Shown here: positions 23,801 through 35,531 of the stretch, piece after piece
Layout of the letters: every line of letters starts with the position of its first letter
Numbering within the stretch: position 1 is the stretch's first letter
NCBI GenBank assembly: GCA_021234155.1
Contig: JAJEKV010000050.1
Span: forward strand, 6,969,199 to 7,033,198
DNA: 64,000 nucleotides
Source of the DNA: Isoetes taiwanensis
Taxonomy: Eukaryota; Streptophyta; Lycopodiopsida; Isoetales; Isoetaceae
Direction of reading: 5' to 3'
Translations under genes and position numbers: made by a program
Notes under the pieces: model-generated
What the model saw: only the letters and a program-made list of their open reading frames with translations
Database searches by the model: none
What the model was told of the DNA's origin: nothing

Positions 23801-23870
23801 AGATATCAAATACAAGAATCAAAACACAATGATATTTTAAACCATTTTTTTTTGTCATCAATTCAATTAT
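20850..23870. other. Spacer between the two convergent transposon genes
   Basis: Mostly AT-rich noncoding DNA with a minisatellite (21966-22290), repeats of a CATAAACTTCATGAAG type near 22300-22440 and an A tract near 22513. Short open frames here show no motif. Both genes should end near its borders. Confidence 0.5.
21966..22290. repeat. Minisatellite, units of about 50-60 bases
   Basis: Five to six imperfect units built on ATTGTGACCATTGCTTTGC, ATAATGAACATGCTAG and TTATGCTTTGCAA. Confidence 0.85.
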
Positions 23871-23875
23871 TGAAT

Positions 23876-26800
23876 CGAAATATCATCCAACCAATTAGTA
23901 ATAGGATGATCTCGAACATAGTCTACAATGTGATTTGAGTCTCTCAAGCCCTCCAACCATGGCTTCGGTTGGTTCAATAGAAATGACCTATCCTGCGTTA
24001 CGGATGGAAAGAGATTGGTGTGATCATAGTATGAGGGCTATTCTTATACCCTTTATATTGGTGATCATCAATCATCAAGGTATTCGATGTGTTATAATAT
24101 CCTCCAAGCTCTTTGTCCTTGTATACTTTTACTTAGCGGTTTCAAGATTATGTTGACTTTACGATACTTGAAACCTACCTTCATGCACTTATCAACACCC
24201 CATTCAAACACCAACTTCTTCTTCAATTTTGCGGGAAATACCTTCTTGGTGATTGACTTCAAACTTGCAACATCAAATCAGACCACATGGCAATGTCAAA
24301 GTGTTCAACGCACCAGCTCAAAAACTCTATTGCATCGGCCTTAAAATAACGAGCTTGCTCTTTGATAGATCTTTGAGGCCTTTGTTCCTTCTTCCGGGGA
24401 ATGCAAGTTGGGATCCCTCCCTTTGTCTCATACATTTTACCAAGCACTCCATTGAAATCAAATATAATTAGCTTTCTCGACAACCTGATTTTCTTTAAAG
24501 GAGGTGGAGGAGATGATCTGAGAATCTGTTTTTACATCTACACTTCCCACCTATCACTTCTGTTTTGATGCAAGCATAGAAAAACACATAAGAAAATACA
24601 AGCTTCAAATGCATTTCCCTAATAAATCATAGCATACCTTGCCTTTCAAATGACATATTGTTTGCAATCTTGGTCTTCTTTGGAGTTGCATCTTCAATTC
24701 TATTTGAGGCTGCACAAACTCCACAAAATATCAAAACCATTAGGGAGCTCAATGGTTAAATTTCTAACTTGATTGCACTCAATTAAGCATATGTTCCAAA
24801 ATCAATGAAATTTAGCGATTGATTTAGCTAGATTAGCATACCATTGAGCATTACACCATCACACATTGATGAACTTCTCATTTCCAAGCGCTTACGCACT
24901 CTTTGATCATCAAAAGTAGTCCTCTCTATTAATGCACAACAGGATGTTTGATTAGATCATGATGAAATTTCAGAATCAAGTTATTAAAACCATATTATTA
25001 GAACTTACCTATTGACAATTCCCGATCTCAATGGTGGCTTCTTACGATATGGGAAAGCTCTCTGCTACAACTCAAAAACTTGTGTAAATAGATGCAAATA
25101 TAAAGTGTGGACTCTAGCATTGGACTCGAAATACCTTTCGTTGTGGGGCAAAACCTGCATTGGTTAATTTGCTTATATATCCGGTCGATGGAGTAATAAG
25201 CGGACTGTTGGAACACCATAGTGCAGTTTACCGTCTACCATTTTACGTACTATAAAGATTGCTTGTACATAAAGATACATAACACTTACTTGAGGCATAT
25301 AGATGCTGTTTGATTTCTTTCCCGTATGTTGCAGCTCTTGAACATGATTAGGGCCATGAATCTTGGCTATTCTGATCATCTCTAAATCTTACTTGCTAAA
25401 ACCAAACAAGTGTATGCATGCCTTCAAAAAATTACCTTTTGTTTCCAGCGAGAGAATTTTTACCTCCTCTTCTACATTTTCTTCATTACCTTTCCCATTA
25501 ACTTTTTTCTTCTTCATAATGTGGAGATGCTTCAATGTTTAATTTGCTTACATGTCCATTTGATGCAGTGAGAACATAGGCTTCTGAAACATCATCTAAC
25601 ACATTAAGCAATGGATTAGTACATAAAGTTATCAAGTGCTTTTGTTGTAAATAATGTCGGTTACCATCTGCTTGAGAACATCCGGCTGCACATGTGAGGT
25701 AGATCTATCAACACCAAGTGCTCTAACCCGGGTTTCGGACATTGCATGGCGCAATCAACTTGGCGGCATATATTATCATAACTAAAACTCATAGATAACG
25801 TTAGTAATGATAGAAACAATCATGTCAAGTTCAAAGGTCACCATACCTTATCAAGGAAACCAAACATTGTAAGTGATATTTGTGATTGCACTCCGCTAAC
25901 TTGATATTGGTAGCGTTTGCCATCAAACAACAAAACTCTTCCACAAAATGGGCAAATGTCTGGATTAGCCTCAATGCATGATTTTGAAGGTAAGTTTGGC
26001 AATTGGGGATCTAATGATATCCCCCTCTTCAGTGTTTGGCAACCTGATTGCAACCTTTTCAAGCGGGGTTGCAAAGCAGGAACCGATTCCTCAAGATCGA
26101 GTCTTTCTTGAATTCTCTAAACCTAGAAGCTCATCATTTGAACATAACAAATCTGGAATTAAGCGGGCCATCTCTTGTTCCCTCAAATTTATAAGCGCCA
26201 TAACTCGGCACTAGCTTCTTTTGTCATATCCTTCATCAAAGCAAACCATTTCGCCTCTCTTCCTCAAAAGCTTCTTTTTCTCTCTCATTGACTTGCATGC
26301 ATTATTTAGTTCTCTGCATCATCCTTTGGATAAACTGATCCTTGATTCTATTTTTTCAACTCAATCTCTGTTGATTCCATCCATTCATGCATAATCACAT
26401 GTGTACCTATCACATGCAACACACATTTATCGGCATACTTGGATACAAATGATACTAATTCATGACCATACTAAATGTAAGGAAAAGCGGGTAACTACAA
26501 TCCACGGTACATACATGAGACAAAGCATATCTCGGGCTACAAACTATGAAACAACATATCTCGGGCTACAAACTATAGCAACATACTATGAAACAAAGCA
26601 TATCTCGGGCTACAAACTATAAAACAACATATCTCGGGGGCTACAAACTATGCAAGATACTATGAAACAAATCATATCTCTCGGACAAACTATAGCAACT
26701 ATCTAACTATCACGCTGGACATCTTTAACTACAAACTATAAACTACACTATATAATCTTTCAAGCTACATAATGTAAGACAAAGTACAACTCAACTATAC

Positions 26801-27831
26801 ACACAATCGAGCCACAAACCATAATTTAGGCTACAAACCATGAACCATACATAAAACCATAATTTAGGGCTATAACCAACACCTCAGTAGCATGAAAAGA
26901 ACATTGAACTTGGAATCACCATTTCAAACCATAATTTAGAGCTAAAAACTAGCAAACATTTCATGCAATCACCACACCAAACCATACACAAACCCGAACA
27001 AGCTACAAACCAGAAGCAATTTATGTGGGTTTGTAATCTCACTATTCTCGTGACAATACAAATCACAAACAGCATGGAGCATACAAAATAATCTAAGACC
27101 TATTTGCTATCTAAAAATGGTGAATACCTCAGGCAACAATAACAAGCAGCATGCTTGATCAATTTTAAAATTGAATCCAAATTATACACTTTAAGTAATT
27201 CATTGTGAAAAAATAGAGAAACACTTACTTGAAACCATGTCAATTCCAATTTGGCTATGAATTGCTGCAAGTGTAAGATAATTAGTAGGTGTATGATCTT
27301 AAACAAACTCAAGGTAAAAGATGTGAAGAAAGGATTACCACTTTTTTTGTTGCAGACTTTTTTTTCGCATTTAGAAGTGACATTAAGTCGTGGTCCCACT
27401 GATAATTGAGTGCTCGCATGATTCTTCTCTTGTAACCTATTCTCGGAAAAACTGTCCTCCTTACTCTCTAACTTTTGTGACCTTGAATTTTCAGCAGCAT
27501 GTGCTTGAAAAGATAACCAATTTATTTGTTTCCCCTTCATCTCTTGAAGAAAATAAGCAACAGCAAAGGTTTGTGGAATTAGACCTCCCTGAGCATGTTG
27601 TCTATCAACATACACTTTCCTATAAAGATTCATGAACTCATTCCTCTTTGATAATTGGAGGTTCCTCAATTTGTAACAAGACTTAACCTTGTCTCCCCAA
27701 AATCGGTTTATTTCATTCTGTTTATCAAACTCCTTTTCCCCCTTATATAGATCTGTATATGACAATCCATCTGAGCTTAGTTCCTTTGAAGCTGTCTTTT
27801 CACTACCACCCATGATTATTTTCTCCACCAT
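23876..27831 (-). pseudogene. Multi-exon gene with C-terminal FCP1/NIF-type HAD domain
   Basis: The likely start is MVEKIIMGGSEKTA at 27831 (the internal MGGSEKTA is an alternative). Exon 1 runs to ~27339 (donor GTAATCC), then a short exon ~27264-27229 (TTGCAG| ... |GTAAGTG). Later exons include one ending at 25847 with CPFCGRVLLFDGKRYQYQV, one ending ...SNSIYMPQ|GTAAGTG near 25290, and two that build a HAD domain. Exon 24525-24179 has PPPPLKKIRLSRKLIIFDFNGVLGKM and FLSWCVEHFDIAMWSD, then, after a one-base shift, FPAKLKKKLVFEWGVDKCMK|GTAGG. The last exon, 24117-23876, has YYNTSNTLMIDDHQYKGYKNSPHT and, after another shift, WLEGLRDSNHIVDYVRDHP to a stop. DFNGV is HAD motif I (Asn in the second Asp position, as in plant DLNGLL-type members), WSD is near motif II and LMIDD is motif IV. 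This family dephosphorylates proteins such as the RNA polymerase II tail. Its role in a transposon is unknown; it could be cargo. Middle exons are not fully resolved. Confidence 0.6.
26495..26700. repeat. Tandem repeat of about 33-50 bases
   Basis: Four to five units built on CATATCTCGGGCTACAAAC and TATGAAACAA, probably in an intron of the HAD-domain gene. Confidence 0.8.
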
Positions 27832-28351
27832 TCACTTCTTTGGTCTACAAATCGTTGACCTACAATAATAAGTCTCGATTCCTTTCATGATCTAGAAAAA
27901 ACTAAACACAGCTGGGGCATGAACACCTTCTTTGCCTTCCTTGAATTAGCCTCTCTCCTGTTATTCTTAACAAACAGCGAGATACTTTTACGTGAGCGAG
28001 AATGTCCGAAAGCTTTTACATAACATAATTTGGAGATGTGAACTTGCCTTAGTCCACTGTTCGTCCCCCACGATTGAATGAACATGGAAGAGCTTCTCAG
28101 GAGGTGAATTTGCATCCCGAAAGCGAAAGTGGGAATTTTGAAAAAAATTTAAAAAAATCGTTTCTTCCACTTTTTTCCCACAATTTTCCGTAAAGAATCC
28201 ATTTTGGAGGTATCCAAAAATGGAATTTCTTCAAAGCATTAATAGCTTCGTATTTCAAATTTTGAGGGCATATTTACTACAATTTTCAACTTCATTTTGT
28301 GGTTTCAAAATGCACATTTTTTGTGCCACCTTATCATGCATCAACCACGGG

Positions 28352-28709
28352 TCTAATATACAAATCTAACTAATTCTTACCTTAAAACTTCGATCTAGCA
28401 TGTTACCTTATTAAAATTCATGAAGTATTAAGGTGTTTATGGCCTAATGTCTCACCGCGTTGCCCCGGATCAAAAATGGGAGTTTTATTTTTGCTCCTAA
28501 GCGTGGCGTGTGAGACCTTCTTTTTTTTGAAGGTTTTGGCTCACTATTTTTAATCTTTTTTATGTTCTAATTCACTTCTTTGTTACTAGCTTAGCATATA
28601 CTATAAAAATGAGAAAATTTTTTCCCATTTTTTTAGGTTTGAGGATCCTATCAAGTTAGTACTACTAGGAGCATGGTGAGGTGCTTTGCTCTTGGTCTCC
28701 AAGAACATT
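28352..28709 (-). other. LTR-A leader (unit 0), PBS side
   Basis: Continuation of the leader cut by the 11.2-kb transposon. It contains one hairpin repeat and a stretch shared with 35886-36238 and 43211-43565. No coding potential seen. Confidence 0.75.
28449..28516. repeat. 65-base hairpin repeat, copy 3
   Basis: GTCTCACCGCGTTGCC arm paired with GGCGTGTGAGAC; the loop reads AAAAATGGGAGTTTTATTTTTG. Confidence 0.7.
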
Positions 28710-28720
28710 GCTCGATACCA
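28710..28720 (-). other. Primer binding site, initiator-Met tRNA type
   Basis: On the minus strand TGGTATCGAGC starts two bases after the LTR end; the two other copies read TGGTATCAGAGC, complementary to the 3' end of initiator Met tRNA. The missing base sits at a CTG/CAG triplet. Confidence 0.8.
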
Positions 28721-28721
28721 C

Positions 28722-30163
28722 TGTGACGTCCCCTACTCATATCATTGCCCATGCAGGTATACAAACAGTTCATCCCCATACCAGCTCCATCTTGTCTGAG
28801 GGGCCCTCCGTATCAACGCAACCTTGATGAGTTCGATTGGGAAGAATGAAGGGTCATTTACCATGTCTTCCTCGGGGCCTACCTAGGCTGCGAAGCGTAA
28901 ACATACATGTCGGTATACAACATCAACATCACATAACCATCTCGAAGGATGGCTCATCACATGTCTGCATAGACAAAGATCGATTACATCACATGGGGAA
29001 TCCTACCCAAGGCTCGGACTCAAAGGGGATGGTGACAAGCTTAGGTCTCCGAGGAGGTCATTGCGGCAGAATTCATGGCAATAGATTTGGGTGGCATAAG
29101 AACATGGCTTAGGGTAGTCCATTCCATCCGCCCCTCCCATTGCACACTTTGCGAGTAGGTTGAAGAGTGTTTGGGACCTGGCCTTAGCCCACCGGATGCA
29201 TAGCCAAAGGGGCTATTCACAGGTTGCATCTCCCGGTTCGATGGGGCGGTAGGGATCACTCCCTCGAGAGATCTACATCTTGACTCAAGGTGACTAGAGG
29301 GCCACCGCCCTTATTCGACTTGAACCCAATGGAGAGTGGCGCATCACTCCACGGGTGTCGAGCCCATGCCTTACCCACACTTTCGGTGGCAAGCCATTAA
29401 ACCTAGTCCACGGTGATCCCGCGGACTTTACACACGGGGGATCGTTCAAGAGTCGAACCACGAACCTCCTTATGAGCGGTCGGCCCCTTCACCCACAACC
29501 GGGGTGGTTCTTGTACCGCAGGCGAATACTAGTAATGCACTAAAGGGACTAGCTAGGAGCATCAACTACTAGGTGTAGGTCTCTACCCCCTTCCCAATAC
29601 AATGAGTCCACAGAGATCGTCCATACATCGGTATCATCCGAAACTAAAGAATAATATCTAATCTATATCATAGAAGTTATGTTCTTTAGTTAGGGCTCAT
29701 ATCTAGGGTTCTATGTGGGCTGCTATGGGCAATTCAATAGGCTAAACACCTAACTCTGTGTCCTGGAAGCGGATTAGGGCCGAAATACCTGGTCTTTGGT
29801 TAGCTCCTCTTGCTCGGAATGCTTCCATGTATTTGTCTTGCTTGGGAGTCGGAATTGACTCTTGAAACGCCTTGAAAGCGGAGCTCGGAAGGTGCGTGGG
29901 CGAAAAAGGGAAAGTTAGGGTTTGGTGGCCTTATGTAGGCTATCGGTTAGGGTTAGGGTTTCCATGACCCTTGGTATGCCTTTTAATGGTTAAAAGGTCT
30001 AAAAGGCGCACATTAATAAATGTGTGCACACTTGCAAGTTGCCCCCTAGGGCGCTACTTGCTTGGCTATACGTCGGCGTACACGTCACTTGGAATGGCGT
30101 GTGCAGCGTGGCCATTCTTGATCTGATATCGTCTTGAGACCGTATAGTCTTGGGAGCGTCACA
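28722..30163 (-). repeat. LTR-A copy 3, 1442 bases
   Basis: On the minus strand it starts TGTGACGCTCC at 30163 and ends GGGGACGTCACA at 28722, giving the inverted TGTGACG/CGTCACA ends usual for LTRs. It acts as 5' LTR for the element reaching left to 3653 and as 3' LTR for the unit to its right. It carries the uninterrupted TA site (29115) of the TIR element at 4064. Confidence 0.9.
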
Positions 30164-30338
30164 TTATAAAGTGCATCTGTGATTTTTTCTTTTTTTCGTC
30201 GTTGTTTTCCTTATTTGATCTGGCGAAAAACTTTCAGCGTACACGCTTTAGTTTTTACGTCGCGTGAAAATCTTCCGACGCCGAAATTGTTTTTTCCCAT
30301 ATATTTTACGTATTATACGGCAAATTTGTGTCGTATCA

Positions 30339-31480
30339 TTACGAATAATATGTATTACGTATAAACGTACAAAGTATTGAACCTATCCCTAGTTTGAATT
30401 GAGCCTGAATATTGTGCTCAAATGATTCTAGCTCCATATCCTCATTATCTTTAGCTTCTCGAGCTTGCAGATGTTGTGAGATAGTCCTTCCATCTTGCAG
30501 CATCACATCGCTATTTTCCCATTGTACAAGTGCATTTTCTGCTGGCCTTTCTGCACAAGCATGACATTTGAGATCCTCTGTAATTAGTTCAAGAAGCACC
30601 TTTCCCACACAAAGGCCCACCTTTGAGTTTCCTAAAAATTCATCGTCAACAGCATCCTGGGGATCACTGAAGACAATTATGGCGTCTGCATATTTACTTC
30701 GGTCACATGCATGAAGAATGTGGCAATGCTTGTCCAAGAGATTAGTTCTTGAGAAACTAGGTGGTGGTTCATCATCATCTGATGCTATCTTGCGAGGAAA
30801 CCGAGTAGCTAGATCCACTGTAGGATCAATTTCTTTATCTGCATCTGACACTACCTCTACAAATTCTATACTCGAGGTCAGTGATGGAGGAGCTAAATCA
30901 GTGGCATGATATCTTATATCCTGCCGAGGCCATTCGATAAACATGCCCACAGCCTCTACACTGTTGTCCGCACCCGGACATGCAATCGGAAGGATGTGGG
31001 TAGGCACTACAGCCTCGGTAACTTGCATTGCTACGTTGAGTGCGTCTACATTCTTCACATGGATGCAAGTTCTATTCAGCCAGCGACCCTTACCAACCAC
31101 AATATTATTACTGACTAGGTTCACCATTTTCTCTGTGATGCTTATTATTTGAAGGAGCAAAGCGGCCGACCTTGAGTCGATAATGATGTAGATGGAGTAG
31201 TAGGCAAGTTGGGGTTTTCGATATCGGGCGTTTCCGGATGACCGCGGTGTGGCGGTTTCCGCAATTCTCCGTCATTTGAGGCCATTCGATAAATCTCCCC
31301 ACGACTTGACAATATTATCTGCGCGCTGCGGAATGGGAAGCACATGGGAGGGCACTATGGCTTCGATGGCCACGACCACATTGCTAAATGCAATGTTCTT
31401 GCCATCTGAGATGGCCTCTATGCAATTCATGTCCCACAGCAACCACATCCCCATGGAGAAGGTTCACGCGAGGTCATTTT
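30339..31480 (-). pseudogene. Captured exon with duplicated DUF8039-like module (unit 1)
   Basis: A splice acceptor (TTTTACAG) ends at 31481; the exon then encodes two related modules. Module 1 (31480-31250, frame-broken here, intact in the copy at 46249) reads VVARG, LHGKNIAFSNVVVAVTEAIV, SHVLPIPCAGADNI and GRFIEWPR. Module 2 lies in the 273-residue frame 31160-30339: VVGKGRWL, IHVKNVDALNVAMQVTEAVV, THILPIACPGADNS, GMFIEWPR. The pattern VxxG..hHG..hxxxxVxVxxVhxxxxLPhPxxxxxxh..hxG.FhxWP resembles DUF8039, found in plant transposon-associated proteins. A Cys-containing C-terminal part follows (KHCHILHACDRSKYADAIIVF, KCHACAERPAENALVQWE). It lies in the LTR-A internal region next to the 3' LTR, in the element's sense. 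Retention of a splice acceptor argues for capture of unspliced sequence. Confidence 0.5.
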
Positions 31481-31539
31481 CTGTAAAATTCAATACACAC
31501 ACATGCTTGTTAAAGACATGCAACCCTCGATGACATATA

Positions 31540-32231
31540 CTTAGTTAAGAATAAGCGAAAATTGGAAAAAATTACACCTTTGTAGGCCAAATGGCGTCTG
31601 CGTGCCATTTATTAATTGGCGCAGCCGTGCCATTTACATCTTTGCACCATTTCATAAATGGCGCATGCGCCATTTACCGCGCCATTTATGAAATGATCAC
31701 GGTGCTCCACGCGGGTCCTTGACTCGCGTCGTGCTCGCCCGTGTTCCAAAGGATTCGGTTCCTCGGGTTTGTATGCCACACGGCGCGGGTGCCCTCCGTT
31801 GTTTCCGTCTGCCTTTGGTTGGCTTTGGCGTGTTGGTTCCTCAATGTTGGAAATTACGGCCTCGGTGTCCGACCTGCCTCCCGAAGCGGGGTCGTCGGAA
31901 AAGGTTTCAAGGCCCGTTGGGAATGTGATGTTGGTTTTGGGCTTGGCTCTATCGTGCCCTCCCTCTCGGACCCGTCCGGTTGGGTTGTCTTTGTGGTGGT
32001 GCCTTGCTTTCGTGTTTTCGTTGCCCCATTGGGTCCGTTTGACTCATTCATGGCGGTTGGTTCCACTCCATTGTGGCAGCCTTGTGGCCTCGTTCGGCCT
32101 CGTTACGGATTGCCCGGCATTGTTGTGGTTGGTGGCCTCTGCTCTGCCCGCAATGCATAGGCTTTGGATGGTTGGAGATGTGCTTTTACCCTCTTTGTGT
32201 CGGGGAGCGGCGGTGGAACCTCTTCCTTGGG
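31540..32231 (+). other. Captured rDNA 5' ETS fragment (unit 1)
   Basis: Co-linear with 46340-47000, which runs on into 18S rRNA. It is GC-rich, with CCGTTGTTTCCGT and GGACCCGTCCGGTTGGG motifs. Similarity to the rDNA copy stops at GGTGGAACCTCTTCC, after which LTR-A internal sequence (TTGGGCGTTGAGG) follows. It is antisense relative to the element. Long open frames here are GC-driven and not counted as genes. Confidence 0.75.
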
Positions 32232-34950
32232 CGTTGAGGTCCCTCATGTCGGAGATCTCGATCGGCTTCTTCTATTCTAATTCTTGGTAGGAGTACTGTG
32301 AAGCCATCACCTAGTTGTTGGAGGCATATCTCCTTGTCGCGGTGCCTTTAAGTAAGTCGTCTCCATCTAATCTGGCGTGTCATAGTGCATCACCTATATT
32401 ACCACAAGGTGGAATTACGATTAAAATCCGAGATGTTGCCTTCTTAGTTGGTTAGTTGATGTCGGGTCGTTCCTCCTTCTATTGTTGAGGCCACTTTCGT
32501 GTCATAAGTTAGATCAAGTGTTGCGCGCTGCCACGAGAGGTAGTGTTGCACCACGGCGATGTCCCAGTGCGGCGGTGATGATCTTGGCGTGACCGGTGTT
32601 GTCTCTTGTTCGACATTGGGTGGATGACGGTCTCTCGGCCTCAGTGGATTTCTCCCTCGTACTTGCTCTTCCATTTTGATCTTAGGCTATAGTTGTGCTT
32701 CCTTGCTTCCTCGTTTGGTAGTCGTAGTGAAGGAGCTTCCCGATCTAAAAGCTTAAATCCGTAAAACATGACTCTAAACTCATGTTTCTCCACTATATAT
32801 GTGAACACCCAAGATATACAATAGACACAACGCATTTCACGTTGGGATTTTAATTCATCCACTTTTCCAAAACAACTCTGAAGATCTACTTAAATGTTTA
32901 TACTCTTTTAGGGTTTCCCTTCCTCCTATCGCGTTTGATTCTTCGGTTTTGCTGCATCATTCTTCGATGTGGTTGACTCGGGATTCCTTGAGATCTTTGC
33001 TACTATTGTTGACCTTCATGTCGATCCGAGCTCGTCACCCCAAGTTGCGAAGAGTGTTTAAGCCAATGTGATCCCTTGAAAAAGATGCTCCTCCTTAATG
33101 TGTATGTCCGTTGTGAGGAATGCGGTGACGCTCAAGCGTCCCTACATGCGGTGTGGCGTTGCAAGGTTGCTTAGATGTCTTGGTGCCATTGATAAACTTG
33201 AGTAGGATCACCGGCTGTTGCGATCGGGCATTCTTGAATGTCTTGAAGCTCGAGATGTGTGGTCGGTGGCCGGGCATTGTCATTCCTCCCTTGAGGTTGA
33301 ATTTTTTGAGTCGCGACTCACATTGCTTGGGCTTTGCTTCATTCCAAGGTGGCTCTCCTCATTGCACGGAAGTGTGGTCATCTCCATTGCCCCTACCATG
33401 GCTCCTTACGGTAGCCTTTGGTGATTTGTACCTCTTTGGCTAGGTCGTCTCCTCCGTCCCTTGGGTCCTATCCATTCGAGTCTCGCACTCCTTGGCTGAC
33501 CTAGTAAAGTCGTCCTTCCTTTGGTTTCTAGGTGTTTTACGGGTCCGAATTCTTGTTTTTGGCGGAATATTCTCCCCTTGATATTGCCCCTAATGCTTAT
33601 ATAGGCCTTCAAGTTGGAGATGTTCCACGATATCGTCTCCTCCCCTCATGGTCTCCTACTTTTGGAACCGATGAAAGTTCTCCTGGCTGGTGCAAGGGAG
33701 GGGAAGCTTGTCTGGTCAGCCTTAGGTGCTTTGTGGTTGCTTAGCTTGGTTGCTCCTTTTGTTGGCGTTGCATGACATTAAGCGAGCTGCTTGGGCTGCA
33801 AGGTCGTGGTTGTCTTCCCTCCGGTTTCTATACGCTCCTATTTCACCATATGCCCTCTGGCCCTAGCTCGTGATGCTAACGCGACATCGATGTCTAACAT
33901 CTTCCTGCGTCTGTATTTTTCTGCCTTGCATTCTTCCATTTGAAACTCATGTGCGTCGAGTTGGTGAAGGCGTGAGATCCTCTTTACGATCGCGACCTTG
34001 TGGGCGTGGTAGTGGGAGGTTGACATCTAGAAAATTCTTGATGTCGTTGGTTACCAAATATTCTTCCCATTTGATGAAGATTGATGATAGGCGGTGGTGT
34101 CTGTTCTACTTGTTTGTCGGTTGAGGTATTTGTCGTTGTGCTTCCCTCTCTTGGAGTGCGCCTTTTGGTCTCCTCTCCTTATCAATGCGTACATGGTGGG
34201 ACCTTGATGGGTAAGAGCATGTTAGGGCCTACATGTTTTGGAAACTACACGGAAAATACTTAGTCAAAGATGATGATATATTTGAGTTCTTAACATCTTC
34301 TTGACATCACAAAGTACCTTACAACATGTATGTACTACTACTCTTGAACATAACACAATTTCTTTTAGTCAATCTTGTAGTCTAGGTACTTTAAAATACA
34401 ATTATGTACTTGCCGCGGAAATTACCGCGAAAAGTACCTTTTGGTAATTTTTTATGTAGGCCCCTAACATGCTTTCATATATGTCTTCAAGAAGTTAGCC
34501 TCTAGCTCTTACGTGGCTCAAATACTTGTCATATATTCTAGAGTCTAGGGTCTACTTGAAGGGCTCTCCTACAACATTTTGGGCTCTATAAGCAAGCAAG
34601 ATGGCTCGAGCAACATTCTTGGAGACATATCTATAATCTCAAGTCTATGGACATTAGGGCGTGTGGTATGGCATGACATAAGGGTTGTTTTGCAAAACCT
34701 CCATGATGTTTGAGGCATACTCTAAGGTCCCAACAAAGTTGGTTTGGGGGAGTCAATCTCTACATATGGAGTGACTTGGGCAGCTCTAGACTCTAGCTCC
34801 TTTCTAGGTATCACGGCAATAGGGAGTGTCAATGTGGCGGCTATATAAGTCAAACTCTATTAGAAGGACCTGAGAATTAGGTCAAGGTTTATGCTTTTGG
34901 CATGGCGGAGGTGATGTACCAACAGTTGGACTTGGGTTGCTATCTTTGAG
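32232..34950 (-). pseudogene. LTR-A internal region, gag-like remnants (unit 1)
   Basis: Near-copy of 13711-16200. The minus frames repeat (for example RLHQLDAHEFQMEECKAEKY at ~33950), with many small indels. A 271-base MITE is inserted at 34210. No pol domain. Confidence 0.5.
34210..34480. mobile_element. 271-base MITE
   Basis: Inverted ends share AGCATGTTAGGG(G)CCTACAT. ATG occurs on both sides (34207-34209 and 34481-34483), and the uninterrupted site CTTGATGTCTTCAAG is present at 15688 and 41780. No coding sequence. The 3-base duplication is not diagnostic of a superfamily. Confidence 0.8.
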
Positions 34951-35255
34951 GTCTAGATGACTATAATAAAGGGGTGTTCTTGAGCACTTCTATCTAGGAG
35001 TAAGGCATCAGCTTTGAGCCGAGAGCAATACTTGCGAGGTACTAATGGGATATGCTTCTATTTACAAACAAACCACAGTTTGGAAAAACAATTCAAGGGT
35101 TTGAGCAATTTTGGTCATTTTGAGCTGGGGTTTGACATTTCTAGCCTAATTTGAGGTCATAAATGGATTCTAGGCTGTCTAATGGTCCTATTGCAACAAA
35201 TTTCCAGGTGATTTGGAGCTCTGTAGCTCAAGGTATGAAGGTTCAAAGTTTGGAG

Positions 35256-35320
35256 GTCTCGCACATTGCGCCCGGATAAAAATGGGAGTTTCATTTTGCT
35301 CTGGCGCGCGGCGTGTGAAC
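35256..35320. repeat. 65-base hairpin repeat, copy 4
   Basis: Left arm GTCTCGCACATTGCGCCC, right arm GGCGTGTGAAC (one base lost). Confidence 0.7.
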
Positions 35321-35466
35321 ATCGACTCTAATTAGGTTAAACTTGTCCAATTTGGGTGATATAAGGGTCTAATCATGCTAGACTCATCGAGTTAGGCAGA
35401 ATTGACCGCTCACTTGGTCGATTTGGAGGTGTTTTGGTCTAGTTTAGGACTAGTTTAGGTATGAAG

Positions 35467-35531
35467 GTCTCACACGTTTAGCCCGGATAAAAAATAAGAG
35501 TTTCATTTTTGCTCCTGGCGGCGTGTGAGAC
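35467..35531. repeat. 65-base hairpin repeat, copy 5
   Basis: Left arm GTCTCACACGTTTAGCCC, right arm GGCGGCGTGTGAGAC. Confidence 0.7.

Larger units (their letters stand above)
17122..28348. mobile_element. 11.2-kb TIR DNA transposon carrying two genes
   Basis: The leader sequence CACTTCTTGGGTCTAATA is continuous at 35875-35893 and 43200-43218 but is split here: CTTCTTGGG at 17119-17121 and GGGTCTAATA at 28349. This implies a GGG target duplication. The inserted DNA begins GGTTGATGC and ends GCATCAACC(AC), giving 9-base perfect inverted ends followed by looser similarity (TAA..GTGG). Inside are two convergent, intron-containing genes: a transposase-like gene on the plus strand (17515-20829) and an FCP1/HAD-domain gene on the minus strand (27831-23876), plus three tandem-repeat patches. 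I cannot assign it to a known superfamily; the TIR and GGG duplication do not fit the classical CACTA, Harbinger or Tc1 signatures. Confidence 0.85.
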
